Below are positions 43,169 to 52,346 of a stretch of 64,000 nucleotides of DNA, one piece after another (the first letter of the stretch is position 1; each line of letters opens with the position of its first letter). The position numbers were made by a program, and so were the translations under genes. The notes below the pieces were generated by a model. It saw only the letters and a list, made by a program, of their open reading frames with translations, made no database searches and was not told where the DNA came from. Origin of the DNA: an uncultured bacterium. Its GTDB lineage: Bacteria; Pseudomonadota; Gammaproteobacteria; Burkholderiales; Burkholderiaceae_C. Location: contig CAIYQZ010000028.1 of the NCBI GenBank assembly GCA_903928495.1, forward strand, positions 1 to 64,000. The letters run 5' to 3'.

Positions 43169-44053
43169 TCAGCCCGGCAATTGCCAAACCCGGCGCAACA
43201 CCGAGAGCGCGGCCATCACGCCTGGGTCGTGTTCGTCGGTGCGGGCGTACACAAAACTCAGCATGGCAGCCACGCGGGCGTGGGGCCACAGGGCCACCTC
43301 GTCTTTTTCGGCTGCGGGCAGGGCCACGTCTTCCCGCAGCAGGGCAAGGCCCAGGCCTGAACGCACCAGCGCCAGCAGAGCGGCGGGCTCATCGGACTCC
43401 AGCACCGTGTTGGGCATCAGGCCCTGGCGGGCAAACAGATCGCGCTGAAGTTGCTGGGTGTGGCTGGCGGCCGGGGTGCCAATCCAAGGCATGTCGGCCA
43501 GCTCGCGCCAACCGGCGTGCAGCAGCTTCTGGCGCAGTGCAAACGGCGCCGCAATGCGGTACTGCAGGGTTTGCAGCGGCAGGCCCAGCACCTCGCGCGG
43601 GATGTTGGGGCCGATGTAGAACGACGCGCTCAGGCTGCCTGCCGCCACGGCCTCGCGCAGGTTTTCGGCGTGGTCGCTGCGGGTCTTGATGTCCAGCAGC
43701 GGCAAGGCCTGCACCAGCCCGCCCAACAGAGAGCCCAGGCGCAGGGCATCGGCGTCGCCCACCGTGCCCAGCGTCAGGTTGCCTGAAATTTCGCCTTTCA
43801 GCTCGCGGGCCAACCCGGTCAGGGCACCAGCGGCCACTAGCACCTTTTCGGCCTCGCCCAGCAGGCGCTCGCCGGCGCGGGTGGTGGCCATGCGCCCCGG
43901 GCGGCGGTCGAACAGGGGCACGCCCAACTCTTCCTCCAGCGCCTTGATCTGCCCGCTGACGGCCGGTTGCGTCAGGTGCAGGGCCTCGGCGGCACGCGTG
44001 AGGTGGCCCAGCCGTGCCACGGTCACAAAGGCGCGAAGCTGGTAAATCTCCAT
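43169..44053 (-). CDS. LysR-family transcriptional regulator
   Basis: 294 residues. N-terminal winged helix (LRAFVTVARLGHLTRAAEAL, LTQPAVSGQIKALEEELG) and a LysR effector-binding domain. Last gene of the apparent operon SBP-permease-ATPase-LysR, 12 bp after the ATPase gene, so it probably controls that ABC importer in response to its substrate. A T-rich inverted repeat at 48534-48548 near the operon start is a candidate binding site. Confidence 0.9.
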   Translation of the reverse strand: MEIYQLRAFVTVARLGHLTRAAEALHLTQPAVSGQIKALEEELGVPLFDRRPGRMATTRAGERLLGEAEKVLVAAGALTGLARELKGEISGNLTLGTVGDADALRLGSLLGGLVQALPLLDIKTRSDHAENLREAVAAGSLSASFYIGPNIPREVLGLPLQTLQYRIAAPFALRQKLLHAGWRELADMPWIGTPAASHTQQLQRDLFARQGLMPNTVLESDEPAALLALVRSGLGLALLREDVALPAAEKDEVALWPHARVAAMLSFVYARTDEHDPGVMAALSVLRRVWQLPG

Positions 44054-44065
44054 CGGGTCAGCGCG

Positions 44066-45157
44066 TCAGCGGGGCAGCAGCCGCATTTGGGTGCATTCCA
44101 GACCCAGGCGGACATCTGAGCCGGGCATGAACAGCGACAAGCCCGCGAAATGCGGCTGGTTGGCCACCAGCACGGCTTCGCCCACGCGCACCCGGTAGCG
44201 CGAGGTTTCGCCCATGAACTCAGAGCTTTCCACCCGTCCGTCCAGCCACAGACGCGAGGCATCGACATGCTCGTCGCGCACGCGAATGCTCACCGTGTGG
44301 GGACGGAACGCCAGCGTGGCCGGGCCCACCTGCGGCACGTCCACCGGACAGGGCAGGGTCATGGGGCCAATGCCCTGGGCATGAAAGCCCAGCGTTTCGC
44401 CGTTGGCATGCGTCACTTCGCCGTCAAGCAGGTTGGCCGTGCCCACAAAACCAGCCACAAAGCGGTTCACCGGAAAGTCGAACAGGCTGGTGGCGCTGCC
44501 CACCTGTTGCAGCACCCCTTTGTCGAGCATTGCCATGCGGTCGGCGGTGGTCATGGCCTCTTCCTGGTCGTGCGTGACGAACAGCGTGGTCAGCCCCAGC
44601 TTGCGTTGCAGGTGTTTGAGTTCTTCGCGCATTTGCACACGCAGGTTTTTGTCGAGGTTGGACAACGGTTCGTCCAGCAGCAGCAGCTTGGGCTCGATGA
44701 CCACCGTGCGTGCCAGCGCCACGCGCTGCTGCTGGCCGCCCGACAGTTGGTTGGGCCGCCGCTGGGCGTAGGCCTGCAGGCCCACCAGTTCCAGCGCCGC
44801 GCCCACTTTGCGCTGGATGGCATCACGGGTTTCGCGCCGCTCCACCAAACCAAAGGCCACGTTGTCGAACACGCTCATGTGGGGCCACAGCGCGTAGTTC
44901 TGGAACACCATGCCCACGTTGCGTGCGTGGGGTGGGGTGTTTGAGAGGTCTTGCCCGTCCACCAGCAACTCGCCTTTCTGGTGGCGGTTGAAGCCTGCGA
45001 TCAGCCGCAGCAGGGTGGACTTGCCCGAACCCGAAGGCCCCAGCAGCGCAAAAAACTCGCCCGGCTCCACGCGCAGGTTGATGTCTTTCAGCACCTCTGT
45101 GGGGCCGTAGCTCAGGCTGATGTGGCGGGCTTCAAGGGAAACTTTGTGTGTGCTCAT
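44066..45157 (-). CDS. ABC importer ATP-binding protein (Fe3+/phosphonate/polyamine type)
   Basis: 363 residues. ABC domain 1-240 with Walker [12 protein letters not shown], signature [14 protein letters not shown], Walker B LLLLDEPLSNLD and the H-loop TLFVTHDQEEAM, then a C-terminal TOBE regulatory domain (TLAFRPHTVSIRV, LWLDGRVESSEFMG). This is the FbpC/PotA/PhnT layout. It is 42 bp downstream of the fused permease gene. The substrate (iron, aminoethylphosphonate or another small anion) cannot be fixed from the sequence. Confidence 0.9.
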   Translation of the reverse strand: MSTHKVSLEARHISLSYGPTEVLKDINLRVEPGEFFALLGPSGSGKSTLLRLIAGFNRHQKGELLVDGQDLSNTPPHARNVGMVFQNYALWPHMSVFDNVAFGLVERRETRDAIQRKVGAALELVGLQAYAQRRPNQLSGGQQQRVALARTVVIEPKLLLLDEPLSNLDKNLRVQMREELKHLQRKLGLTTLFVTHDQEEAMTTADRMAMLDKGVLQQVGSATSLFDFPVNRFVAGFVGTANLLDGEVTHANGETLGFHAQGIGPMTLPCPVDVPQVGPATLAFRPHTVSIRVRDEHVDASRLWLDGRVESSEFMGETSRYRVRVGEAVLVANQPHFAGLSLFMPGSDVRLGLECTQMRLLPR

Positions 45158-45199
45158 GGGGTTGCGTGCCGTGTATGGGGTCTTGCAGGGTGCGGTGGG

Positions 45200-46924
45200 T
45201 CAGTGGCTGGCGGGGGCGCTGGACAGGCCCCTGCTTTTTTCCACCACGCGGTGAGACAGGTAGGTGCCCACGGCCACCACCAGCACGGCCAGCACGCTGA
45301 GTGCTGCGCCCGGGCCGCGCCCGGCAATGCTTTGCATGTACAGGTAAATGCCGTAGCTCATGGGGGCCTGGCTCTCGGCCGATGTCAGCAAAATCGTGGC
45401 CGACAGCTCCACCGCCGCGGTGATGAAACTGGTGACAAACCCGGCCAGAATGCCGCCCGCCATCAGCGGCACCATCACCCGTTTGATGGTGCTCACCTTG
45501 CCCGCCCCCAGGCTGTTGGCGGCCTCTTCCAGCGACAGGTGCACCTGCTGCAGCGCGGCCATGCACGAGCGCAGCGCATAGGGCAGGCGGCGCACGGCGT
45601 AGGCCAGCATGATGAGCACCCATGTGGTGACCACCGGGGTGTCGGTGCCGGGCAGGTTGACACCCTTGAACATGCGCAGGTAGCCAATGGCCAGCACCAG
45701 GCCCGGAATGGCCAGCGCAATGGAGGCCAGGTAGTCCAGCCACTGGCGTGCGGGCAGCGTGGTGCGGTGAATGAGGTAGGCAATGGACACGCCCAGGAAC
45801 ACGTCGAGCCCGGCGGCCATCAGGCAGTACTTCAGGGTGTTGGCAATCATTTGGCTGGAGTCGCCGAACACGGTGGCGTAGTGGTCGAGCGTGTAGGCAT
45901 CGGGCAGCACCGAGAAGCTCCACACCTTGGCAAACGACATCAGCAAAATGCCGAGATGAGGTGCCAGTGTGATCAGCAGCACCAGCCCGATCCAACCGTA
46001 GGCCAGCACCGATTCCCAGCCTGTCAGGGTGCGCCGCTGCAGCGCGGCCCCGCCTTTTTGCAGCGTGGAATAGTCTTTGCCTTTCATGACCCGGGCCGCC
46101 ATCCACAGCGCCAGGATGGAGAACGCGATCATGATCACGCTGATGACATAGCCCAGCGGGTCGTCCAGTCCCACGGAGGTGATGCGCAAATAGGCCTGCG
46201 GGGCCAGCATGTTGGTGACACCCATTACCAGCGGGGTGCCCAGGTCGTCAAACACCTTCACAAACACCAGGGCTGCACCAGCCAGAAAACCCGGCAGCGA
46301 CAGCGGGAAGATCACCCGCCAGAACAGCCGCCAGCCCTTGGCGCCCAGGTTCAGGGCTGACTCTTCCATGGCTCCGTCGATGTTGCGCATGGCCGCCACC
46401 AGGTTGAGCAGGATGAACGGGAAGTAGTGAATGCTTTCCACAAACACCACACCCGTGAGCCCTTCCATGATGGGAATGGTGAAGCCAAAGTACTCGTTCA
46501 GCAGCAGGTTGAGCGAGCCGCTGCGCCCGAAGATGAGCTGGAGTGCTACCGCCCCCACAAAGGGCGGCATGATGAGCGGCAGCACCCCCAGCGTCTGGAT
46601 GATGAGCGCTCCCCGGAACTCGAACCGCACCGTCAGGTAGGCCAGCGGCACCGCAATCAGCGAGGCAAACACGACTGAGGCCAGCGCCACCCACAGGCTG
46701 TTGAAAAACGCCTCGCGGAACAGGTCTTGTGCCAGGAAGTTACCAAAGTGCCCCAGCGTGAGTGCGCCGGTGTCGGTCACGAAGGCGGTGTACACCACCA
46801 GACCCACCGGCACCAGCAGAAACACGCACAGAAACGCCAGCACCAGCAGCGCCAGCGCCATGGGGCCCAGCTGGCTCCAGTCGCGCAATCGCTGGGGCAG
46901 GGGGGCGGTGGTTGCAACAGACAT
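45200..46924 (-). CDS. ABC importer permease, two fused membrane domains (FbpB-like)
   Basis: 574 residues with about twelve membrane helices in two homologous halves, each with an EAA-type coupling loop (EESALNLGAKGWRLFWRVIFPL in the first, EEAANSLGAGKVSTIKRVMVPL in the second). A single-chain permease of this kind pairs with one ATPase dimer and a periplasmic binding protein, as in FbpABC iron systems. The gene lies 143 bp after the binding-protein gene; that gap holds a dispersed repeat and a strong hairpin. Confidence 0.9.
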   Translation of the reverse strand: MSVATTAPLPQRLRDWSQLGPMALALLVLAFLCVFLLVPVGLVVYTAFVTDTGALTLGHFGNFLAQDLFREAFFNSLWVALASVVFASLIAVPLAYLTVRFEFRGALIIQTLGVLPLIMPPFVGAVALQLIFGRSGSLNLLLNEYFGFTIPIMEGLTGVVFVESIHYFPFILLNLVAAMRNIDGAMEESALNLGAKGWRLFWRVIFPLSLPGFLAGAALVFVKVFDDLGTPLVMGVTNMLAPQAYLRITSVGLDDPLGYVISVIMIAFSILALWMAARVMKGKDYSTLQKGGAALQRRTLTGWESVLAYGWIGLVLLITLAPHLGILLMSFAKVWSFSVLPDAYTLDHYATVFGDSSQMIANTLKYCLMAAGLDVFLGVSIAYLIHRTTLPARQWLDYLASIALAIPGLVLAIGYLRMFKGVNLPGTDTPVVTTWVLIMLAYAVRRLPYALRSCMAALQQVHLSLEEAANSLGAGKVSTIKRVMVPLMAGGILAGFVTSFITAAVELSATILLTSAESQAPMSYGIYLYMQSIAGRGPGAALSVLAVLVVAVGTYLSHRVVEKSRGLSSAPASH

Positions 46925-46975
46925 GAGTCACCTCGCGGCCGGGCACCATCGGCGGTGCACCGGCTGTGAAAATTA

Positions 46976-47022
46976 AATAAAAAGTGGCCCTACCGCTTGA
47001 TGGGTATGGCTTTGCAGCTATG
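46976..47022 (+). repeat. Dispersed 47-bp repeat, reference copy B
   Basis: AATAAAAAGTGG CCCTACCGCTTG, 12-nt variable block, TTGCAGCTATG. Gapless 47-bp alignment with copies at 21788 and 59948. It lies within the ABC operon between the binding-protein and permease genes. Confidence 0.85.
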
Positions 47023-47029
47023 CATTGAT

Positions 47030-47050
47030 GGCCCCTTGCGGGGCCTTTTT
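47030..47050 (+). terminator. Strong hairpin with T-run on the plus strand, inside the ABC operon
   Basis: GGCCCC-TTGC-GGGGCC followed by TTTTT. The T-run suits plus-strand reading, while the flanking genes are on the minus strand. In the minus-strand mRNA it forms the same hairpin 3' of the binding-protein gene, where it could shield that message from 3' decay and raise binding protein over permease. Confidence 0.55.
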
Positions 47051-47067
47051 GCCTTGCCTGTTTGGCC

Positions 47068-48444
47068 TTACTTAAGCAGGGCAGAGGCCTGTGTGGCCAG
47101 CTCGCGGGCGCGGTCGTAGTTGCCTTTGGCCTTGGTGCTCCAGAGGTTCTCCAGTCCTGTGAGCTCTTTGGCCACCGCCACGTCCTTTTTGTTCTTGCGG
47201 AACAGCTCCAGGAAGGCCGGGTCCTTCACCATGGCCTCTGGCACCAGCGACGAATAGGCAAAACTGCGCGCCTGCTTGAGCAAGGCTGCCGCCTGTGCAT
47301 TGGGCTTGGCTTTGAGTTTGGTTTCCGCCTCGTGGATGGCCTTGGTGGCGGCCTGCAGGTCTTTCAGGCGGAAGGTCACCATCTGGTCGAACAGGCTCAC
47401 CACCACCTGGTAGCGATCGCCGGACAGATTGGAGTCGAACTGCACCTTGGCGCGTTTGGCAATTTCAAACGCATCTGGGTAACCCGCCGGGGCCTTGGCG
47501 CCAAAGCTGCTGTTGGGCAGGATGGGCAGGCGGCTGATTTTGGGGTCGAACAACAGGGCCTGGCCCTCGTTGGACAAGCTGAAGGCCATGAACTTCTTGG
47601 CCTCTTCGGCGTTCTTGCCGCCGGCCACCAGCGCAATGTTGGCAGGCACTACCGCCGTCACGTTGGGGTAATGAAACTCCACCGGAAAGCCCGAGTACTT
47701 GCCTGCCAGGCCAAAGAAGTCAATGACCAGGCCAATGCCGTACTGGCCGTTGTTCACGCCGTCGGGCACGGCAAAGCTGCGGTCGGTCACGGCGGCGCAG
47801 TTGCCTGCAATCTGCAGCATCTGGCTCCAGCCTTTTTCCCAGCCTTCGCCTTGCAGCACGGTTTCCACTGTCAGGTGCGTGGTGCCCGAGCGCGACGGCG
47901 ACGACATGGCCACATGCCCGAAGTATTCGGGGCGCACCAGGTCGCTCCACTCTTTGGGTGTGGGCACCTTGTTGGCCGCCATGTAGCGGGTGTTCCACAT
48001 CAGGCCGTAACCGGCCAGTGCTTGGCCGTAATACTGGCCGTCGGGGTCGTTCAGGGGGTAGTTGCCCACCTTGGCCGGGGCCGCAGGGTTCTTCACTTCG
48101 GGCGCGGGCTGCAGCAGTTTTTCGCGTGCCAGCACCTCGAAGGCATCGGGGGCCGAGGCCCACATCACGTCGGGTCTCTGACCCACGGGCAACTCGCGGA
48201 TGTAGGCAATGCCCGCCGTGGTGTTCTTGTTCAGGATTTCCAGCTTGATGCCGGGGTTTCGCGACTCGAAAGCCTTTTTGTAGGTTTCAGTCAGCTCCTT
48301 GGGGAAAGATGTGACGACTGACACCGTACCCGCCTGTGCCAGAGAGCTGGCGCACCACAAGCTGACCGCCACGAGCGACAAGGGCAACGACAGTGGCAAT
48401 GAGAGCGGAAGGCCCATGGGGCGGCGGGTGCGTGTGGGGGTCAT
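47068..48444 (-). CDS. ABC importer periplasmic substrate-binding protein
   Basis: 458 residues. Signal peptide with an LPLS motif repeated three to four times (GLPLSLPLSLPLSLVAV), cleaved around SLAQA. The mature protein has the iron/aminoethylphosphonate-type binding fold: VSVVTSFPKELTETYKKAFE at the start and RPDVMWASAPDAFEVLA. An AGGAG site lies about 7 bp before the ATG at 48444; an upstream in-frame ATG at 48549 gives no better signal. It is the first gene of the importer operon. The ligand is unknown; the Tyr pair of ferric-binding FbpA cannot be assigned with confidence. Confidence 0.88.
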   Translation of the reverse strand: MTPTRTRRPMGLPLSLPLSLPLSLVAVSLWCASSLAQAGTVSVVTSFPKELTETYKKAFESRNPGIKLEILNKNTTAGIAYIRELPVGQRPDVMWASAPDAFEVLAREKLLQPAPEVKNPAAPAKVGNYPLNDPDGQYYGQALAGYGLMWNTRYMAANKVPTPKEWSDLVRPEYFGHVAMSSPSRSGTTHLTVETVLQGEGWEKGWSQMLQIAGNCAAVTDRSFAVPDGVNNGQYGIGLVIDFFGLAGKYSGFPVEFHYPNVTAVVPANIALVAGGKNAEEAKKFMAFSLSNEGQALLFDPKISRLPILPNSSFGAKAPAGYPDAFEIAKRAKVQFDSNLSGDRYQVVVSLFDQMVTFRLKDLQAATKAIHEAETKLKAKPNAQAAALLKQARSFAYSSLVPEAMVKDPAFLELFRKNKKDVAVAKELTGLENLWSTKAKGNYDRARELATQASALLK

Positions 48445-48533
48445 ACAGGTCTCCTGGGTGTCGTGGTTGTCTGCACAGGGTGTGCTGGCACCAACTGTAG
48501 GCAGCCTGTGGTGGTTTTGCCAATCAGGGTTTC

Positions 48534-48548
48534 TGATGCTTTGCATCA
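48534..48548. promoter_or_regulatory. Inverted repeat upstream of the ABC operon
   Basis: TGATGC-TTT-GCATCA, perfect 6-bp arms, 90 bp upstream of the binding-protein start. Size and symmetry would suit a LysR-type site; the LysR gene of the same operon is the natural candidate. Confidence 0.4.
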
Positions 48549-48591
48549 CCAGAGAGTTGGGTCGGGTAAACCCGTTGTGACCATGTCGGGG

Positions 48592-50307
48592 TCAACTGCC
48601 CAGCACCAGTTCACCCTCTTCGTTCAGGCGGAACACGCCGTGGGCGCGGGTGTCGGCTGTGGCCCACACTTTGGTGCCCATCCGCACCTCGGTGCCGCCG
48701 TGCACCGTCACTTCCACTGCAATGTGTGCTTCTTCAGACAATTGCATCGTTTCCTTCAGCGTGGCTTGCTGGGCCTGCAGTTCCAGTATTTCGCCCTGGT
48801 GCATCTCTTGTGTGATGGTGGCGCGGCCCAGCAGCCCGTCTTTGTCGCGTTCGGGGTGTACGTGCACGAAGTCGATGATTTTTTGCAGGTTGGCGATCTC
48901 TGCCGTGTGTTTCTCAATGGCCTTGGCCAGCTCGGCCATTTCTTCTTCCATCAGCGGGTTGGTGCCGGCTTGCAGCACCGTGGTGGCGCCTGCGCCTGAG
49001 CCCGACTCTGCCACCCGGATGGTGATGCCCGCCCGTGTGTGCCCGCCAATGCACCGGCCTTTCTTGGTGCCAGGCTTGCCAATGGTGACGTGGTTGAGCG
49101 CCGTGATTTCGCTGTGCATGGCGTAGTCGTCCAGCACCACATCGCCGTCGGCCTGCAGGAACGCGTTTTCGGCATACCGTGCCTGGATGCTGCCCTTGGC
49201 CACCACCTTCGCGCTGAACCAGCTGTTGCGCCCGGAGGCGTGGCCGTTGTATTCGCTGTGGCCAATCACCCCGCCTTTGATGGTGACATTACCACCGGCT
49301 TCAATTTCCCCGGCCAGCACGGCACCACCCACCACCACGTCGCCGGTGCTGGTGACCTTCAGGCCGTCTTTCACGTCGCCTTTGATGTTGACCGCGCCGT
49401 CGAATTTGACGTTGCCCGTGGCCAGGTCCACGTGCGGCAGCACGATGTTGGGGTCTACCTTCACGCCGTGCGACACCATCACGGGTTGCCCCGTGACGCT
49501 GGCCACCAGCAACTCGGGATCGCCGGGTGCAGGCTCAACGCCTTTGAGGCCCGGGGCAAACGGCCAGTTGGTGCCCGGTTTGGGTGTCAGGGGGTTGCCC
49601 AGCACGTCAAAACCGGGTTCGCCGTTGGTGGGCGGGATGCGACGCAGCAGAGGGGTGCCTGCCTTGACCACCACCAGGTCGCCCAGGTCGCGGTAGTCCA
49701 CCCAGCCGTCTTCGTACACATGGGGGTGGCGGTCCACCATGTCGGCCACCAGCTTTTCAAACTGTGTGTGTTCACCGTTGATGGCGGCTTTGCCCTGCGC
49801 CACCACCAGTTCATTGGCCTCGCCACGGGCGACGGCAGCAGCCACCACGTCCTCCAGCACGCCGCCTTTCACACCCTTGTCGGCCAGGGCCTGCTGCACC
49901 TGCTCCAGCGTCAGGGCAATACCGCCTTGCGGGCGGTTCAGTGTGAGGGTGGCCGACATGCGGTCGCGGCCCACCACCACGGCACAGCGGCCGTCACGGC
50001 GGTGCGCAATGGCTGCAGTCAGGGGCTGTTTGGCCTGGGGAATCTGCTGGCGCCATTTTTCCAATGCAGGCGCGTCCACCCACCAATCTGCCCACCCGCC
50101 CTGCTTGAGCAGTTCCTGCACCAGCACCACAGCCGGTGCTGCTGTGGCAACTGCAGCGGCAGGTGTGGCCTGGGGTGCGGGGGCGGGCGGTGTGAAGGTG
50201 GCCAGCACGCTGGCCTCGTCAGAGCTCAGCGTCAGCGACAGGGACGTGGCATCCCCGCCGGGCACCGGAGTGGTGGCTTCGACCGCTGGTGTTGGGTTGT
50301 TGTCCAT
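48592..50307 (-). CDS. FapA/DUF342 domain protein
   Basis: 571 residues. An N-terminal region of about 190 residues with a Pro/Ala-rich linker is followed by the FapA beta-helix repeats (GNVKFDGAVNIKGDVKDGLKV, GEIEAGGNVTIKGGVIG, GSIQARYAENAFLQADGDVV), then a coiled coil near 470-520. The family is named flagellar assembly protein A from Vibrio but is widespread and mostly uncharacterised; it may act as a cytoplasmic polar or surface-sensing scaffold. The start at 50307 (MDNNPTPAVEA) is preferred to an upstream in-frame start. It is divergent from the RcnB-like gene, with a 170-bp gap. Confidence 0.86.
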   Translation of the reverse strand: MDNNPTPAVEATTPVPGGDATSLSLTLSSDEASVLATFTPPAPAPQATPAAAVATAAPAVVLVQELLKQGGWADWWVDAPALEKWRQQIPQAKQPLTAAIAHRRDGRCAVVVGRDRMSATLTLNRPQGGIALTLEQVQQALADKGVKGGVLEDVVAAAVARGEANELVVAQGKAAINGEHTQFEKLVADMVDRHPHVYEDGWVDYRDLGDLVVVKAGTPLLRRIPPTNGEPGFDVLGNPLTPKPGTNWPFAPGLKGVEPAPGDPELLVASVTGQPVMVSHGVKVDPNIVLPHVDLATGNVKFDGAVNIKGDVKDGLKVTSTGDVVVGGAVLAGEIEAGGNVTIKGGVIGHSEYNGHASGRNSWFSAKVVAKGSIQARYAENAFLQADGDVVLDDYAMHSEITALNHVTIGKPGTKKGRCIGGHTRAGITIRVAESGSGAGATTVLQAGTNPLMEEEMAELAKAIEKHTAEIANLQKIIDFVHVHPERDKDGLLGRATITQEMHQGEILELQAQQATLKETMQLSEEAHIAVEVTVHGGTEVRMGTKVWATADTRAHGVFRLNEEGELVLGS

Positions 50308-50477
50308 GTGTCTCCCCCGGTGGTGTCGGGCTGGTGTGCGCCGAGGAGCGCAGAGGTCGCATTTTGCGTGCTTTGTGCGGGTCTGACCATGCTTTGGCAA
50401 AGGTGCGAGGTGTGCTGCCGAACAGACACCGCCCAAGCGTGCGCTCTAACGTGCGTTGTCATACGAAAGGACACCCG

Positions 50478-50867
50478 ATGAGAACCTTCGCTGCCAGCCT
50501 GATGGCTGTGGTTTTGCTGACTTCAATCCCTGCTTTTGCACAGAGCAGGGACCACAAGATTCCCCGCTGTGCGCCGGGCGATCGCCACTGTGCAGAGCGC
50601 TTCGTGCCTGTGCGCCAGCCTGAGCATGACCGGTGGCGTGACGACGGCATGCGGCGCAATGACCGCTGGGATGGCCCGCCTGCGGCGTACCGCCGGGGAG
50701 ACCGCATCCACCCCGACCACCGCAGCAAGCAATACGTGGTGGACGACTGGCGGGGCCACGGATTGCGGCGTCCGCCGCGTGGGTACCAATGGGTGCAAAA
50801 CGGGGGCGATTACCTGCTGGTTGCCGTGACCACCGGCATCATCCTGGAACTGTTGCTGAACCGTTGA
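50478..50867 (+). CDS. RcnB-family periplasmic protein
   Basis: 129 residues. Signal peptide MRTFAASLMAVVLLTSIPAF (cleavage after AFA). The mature part is rich in Arg, Asp and His and ends with the RcnB signature RPPRGYQWVQNGGDYLLVAV followed by a short hydrophobic tail. RcnB in E. coli tunes periplasmic nickel/cobalt; here no rcnA is adjacent. AAAGG ribosome-binding site before the ATG. A perfect hairpin follows at 50876. Confidence 0.88.
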   Translation: MRTFAASLMAVVLLTSIPAFAQSRDHKIPRCAPGDRHCAERFVPVRQPEHDRWRDDGMRRNDRWDGPPAAYRRGDRIHPDHRSKQYVVDDWRGHGLRRPPRGYQWVQNGGDYLLVAVTTGIILELLLNR

Positions 50868-50875
50868 TGACCTTT

Positions 50876-50894
50876 GGCCGCCCCAAGGGCGGCC
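50876..50894. terminator. Hairpin between convergent RcnB-like and SOUL genes
   Basis: GGCCGCCC-CAA-GGGCGGCC, 8-bp perfect stem, without a strong T-run on either side. Likely a bidirectional terminator for the two converging genes. Confidence 0.5.
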
Positions 50895-50900
50895 AGGGGT

Positions 50901-51542
50901 TCATGGCTTCAGCGTCAGCCAGACTTCATTGCGGCGCAGGAACCACGGCATGAAGGGCGGGTCGTAACGCGCATACACCGGTTCACCCTCCCACTCCATG
51001 CCCTGGCTGCGCATGGCTTGCATCAGCAGGCCCAAATGTTCCAGGTAGTTAGCGTCGGTCCAGCGGCCCGAGTAACGGATGACCGCCACGCGCTGGGCCG
51101 GCACCTCGCGCAGTTGCACCCGGCTGTCCAGAGGCTCGGGGGCGGTGGCCAGCGTCACCCCAGCGGGCAGCACAAACCGAACCTGTTGCCCGCCAGTGGT
51201 GGTGGTCTGCGTGACAGGCGCCGTCATGGCCATCTTCACCGGCACCGCGGTTTGCGTCACCGGGGCGGTCATGGCAAAGGTTTTGTCGCCCTTGTTTTTG
51301 CCAAAGATGTAACCCGCCAGGATGGGAAAGGCGTCATTCCCCGCTTCGTCGGCCGGTGTGTTCAGCACGACCTCGGCCACCACGTAGGGCGGGTATTGCC
51401 TCACTTCAAAAACCTCCAGCTTCTGCATCACCTGGTAGGCGGGTTCTTCAACGGCAAGGCTGGGCATGGTGTAGATCAGCAAGACCACGAACACCCACCA
51501 GCCCATCCGGCGGGCCAGAAAGCGTGTCATGGTGTTGAACAT
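50901..51542 (-). CDS. SOUL heme-binding family protein
   Basis: 213 residues. An N-terminal hydrophobic segment (WWVFVVLLIYTMPSLAV) serves as signal or anchor. The SOUL/HBP domain follows: YQVMQKLEVFEVRQYPPYVVAEV, FAMTAPVTQT (twice nearly identical, MTAPVTQT), RVAVIRYSGRW and a C-terminal PPFMPWFLRRNEVWLTL. SOUL proteins bind haem or porphyrin-like molecules; the bacterial role is undefined. It lies 2 bp after the PRC-barrel gene, so the two form an operon. Confidence 0.93.
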   Translation of the reverse strand: MFNTMTRFLARRMGWWVFVVLLIYTMPSLAVEEPAYQVMQKLEVFEVRQYPPYVVAEVVLNTPADEAGNDAFPILAGYIFGKNKGDKTFAMTAPVTQTAVPVKMAMTAPVTQTTTTGGQQVRFVLPAGVTLATAPEPLDSRVQLREVPAQRVAVIRYSGRWTDANYLEHLGLLMQAMRSQGMEWEGEPVYARYDPPFMPWFLRRNEVWLTLKP

Positions 51543-51544
51543 GG

Positions 51545-52216
51545 TCAGGCCGCTTCCAGCGCTTTGCGGAGGCGAGCGGTGGCCGCCGACACGTTGGCTT
51601 CAAACTCGTGCCAGCGGGTGGCGCCGGCGCGCTTCATGTTGTCAATGCTTTCCTGGGCACTTTTGAGGTCCAGCTGGAGTTGGTCTATGTCGCGGTTCAT
51701 GGCGGCTTTCGCATCGTCGTTGGCACTGTTGGCACGGTCTTTCAGTTCGACCACTTTGGCGCGTGCGCGGGTCATGTCGCGTTCGGCTTCGGCCATGAAC
51801 CGGTCCCGGCGGTCGGTGTCGCTGGCGTAGTTGAACGCGGGCATCGACTGTATCGTGCCCTTGGTGGCACCGGACATCAGCAGCTTGCCGCCCGTGTCTT
51901 TGATCTGGCGCACCGCAACAGCCACATCGTGCCGCCCGATGCCGATGAAGCCCCCGGCACCCACGATCACGTACGACACGTTGCGCTCGGGGTCGATGAT
52001 GAGGTCCATCACCTTGCCCACTTTGTCGCCAGCGTCGTTGTAAACGGTTTTGCCCAGCAGGTTTTTCTTGACGCTCCAACCCATGGCCACTTGTGTGGCC
52101 TCGGTCACGGTGATGCCCACTGTGGTGGAGCCTGCCACGGGTGCTTGTGCCCATGCACTGGCGCTGAAACAGGCGGCGGCCAACAGGGTGATGGTGAAAA
52201 CGGTGTGTCGTGTCAT
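51545..52216 (-). CDS. Periplasmic PRC-barrel domain protein
   Basis: 223 residues. Signal peptide MTRHTVFTITLLAAACFSAS (cleavage after AWA). A PRC-barrel domain spans about residues 45-110 (WSVKKNLLGKTVYNDAGDKVG, VSYVIVGAGGFIGIG), followed by a helical/coiled segment with repeated charged heptads to the end (AEAERDMTRARAKVVELKDR). Similar proteins are common, uncharacterised envelope or stress factors. The ATG at 52216 is chosen; the longer upstream frame is low-complexity. Confidence 0.85.
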   Translation of the reverse strand: MTRHTVFTITLLAAACFSASAWAQAPVAGSTTVGITVTEATQVAMGWSVKKNLLGKTVYNDAGDKVGKVMDLIIDPERNVSYVIVGAGGFIGIGRHDVAVAVRQIKDTGGKLLMSGATKGTIQSMPAFNYASDTDRRDRFMAEAERDMTRARAKVVELKDRANSANDDAKAAMNRDIDQLQLDLKSAQESIDNMKRAGATRWHEFEANVSAATARLRKALEAA

Positions 52217-52346
52217 GGGGTGCTTTCTTTGCCGGGGCAAACAGATACCGCCAGGTGCGGCGGGGTGTGTTGACCGTAGGTGTTCGTCGCCCCTGCGTCT
52301 GTGCAGCAACGCACACCGGGCTGGTGGGCGCTGGCCTGTGTGCACA

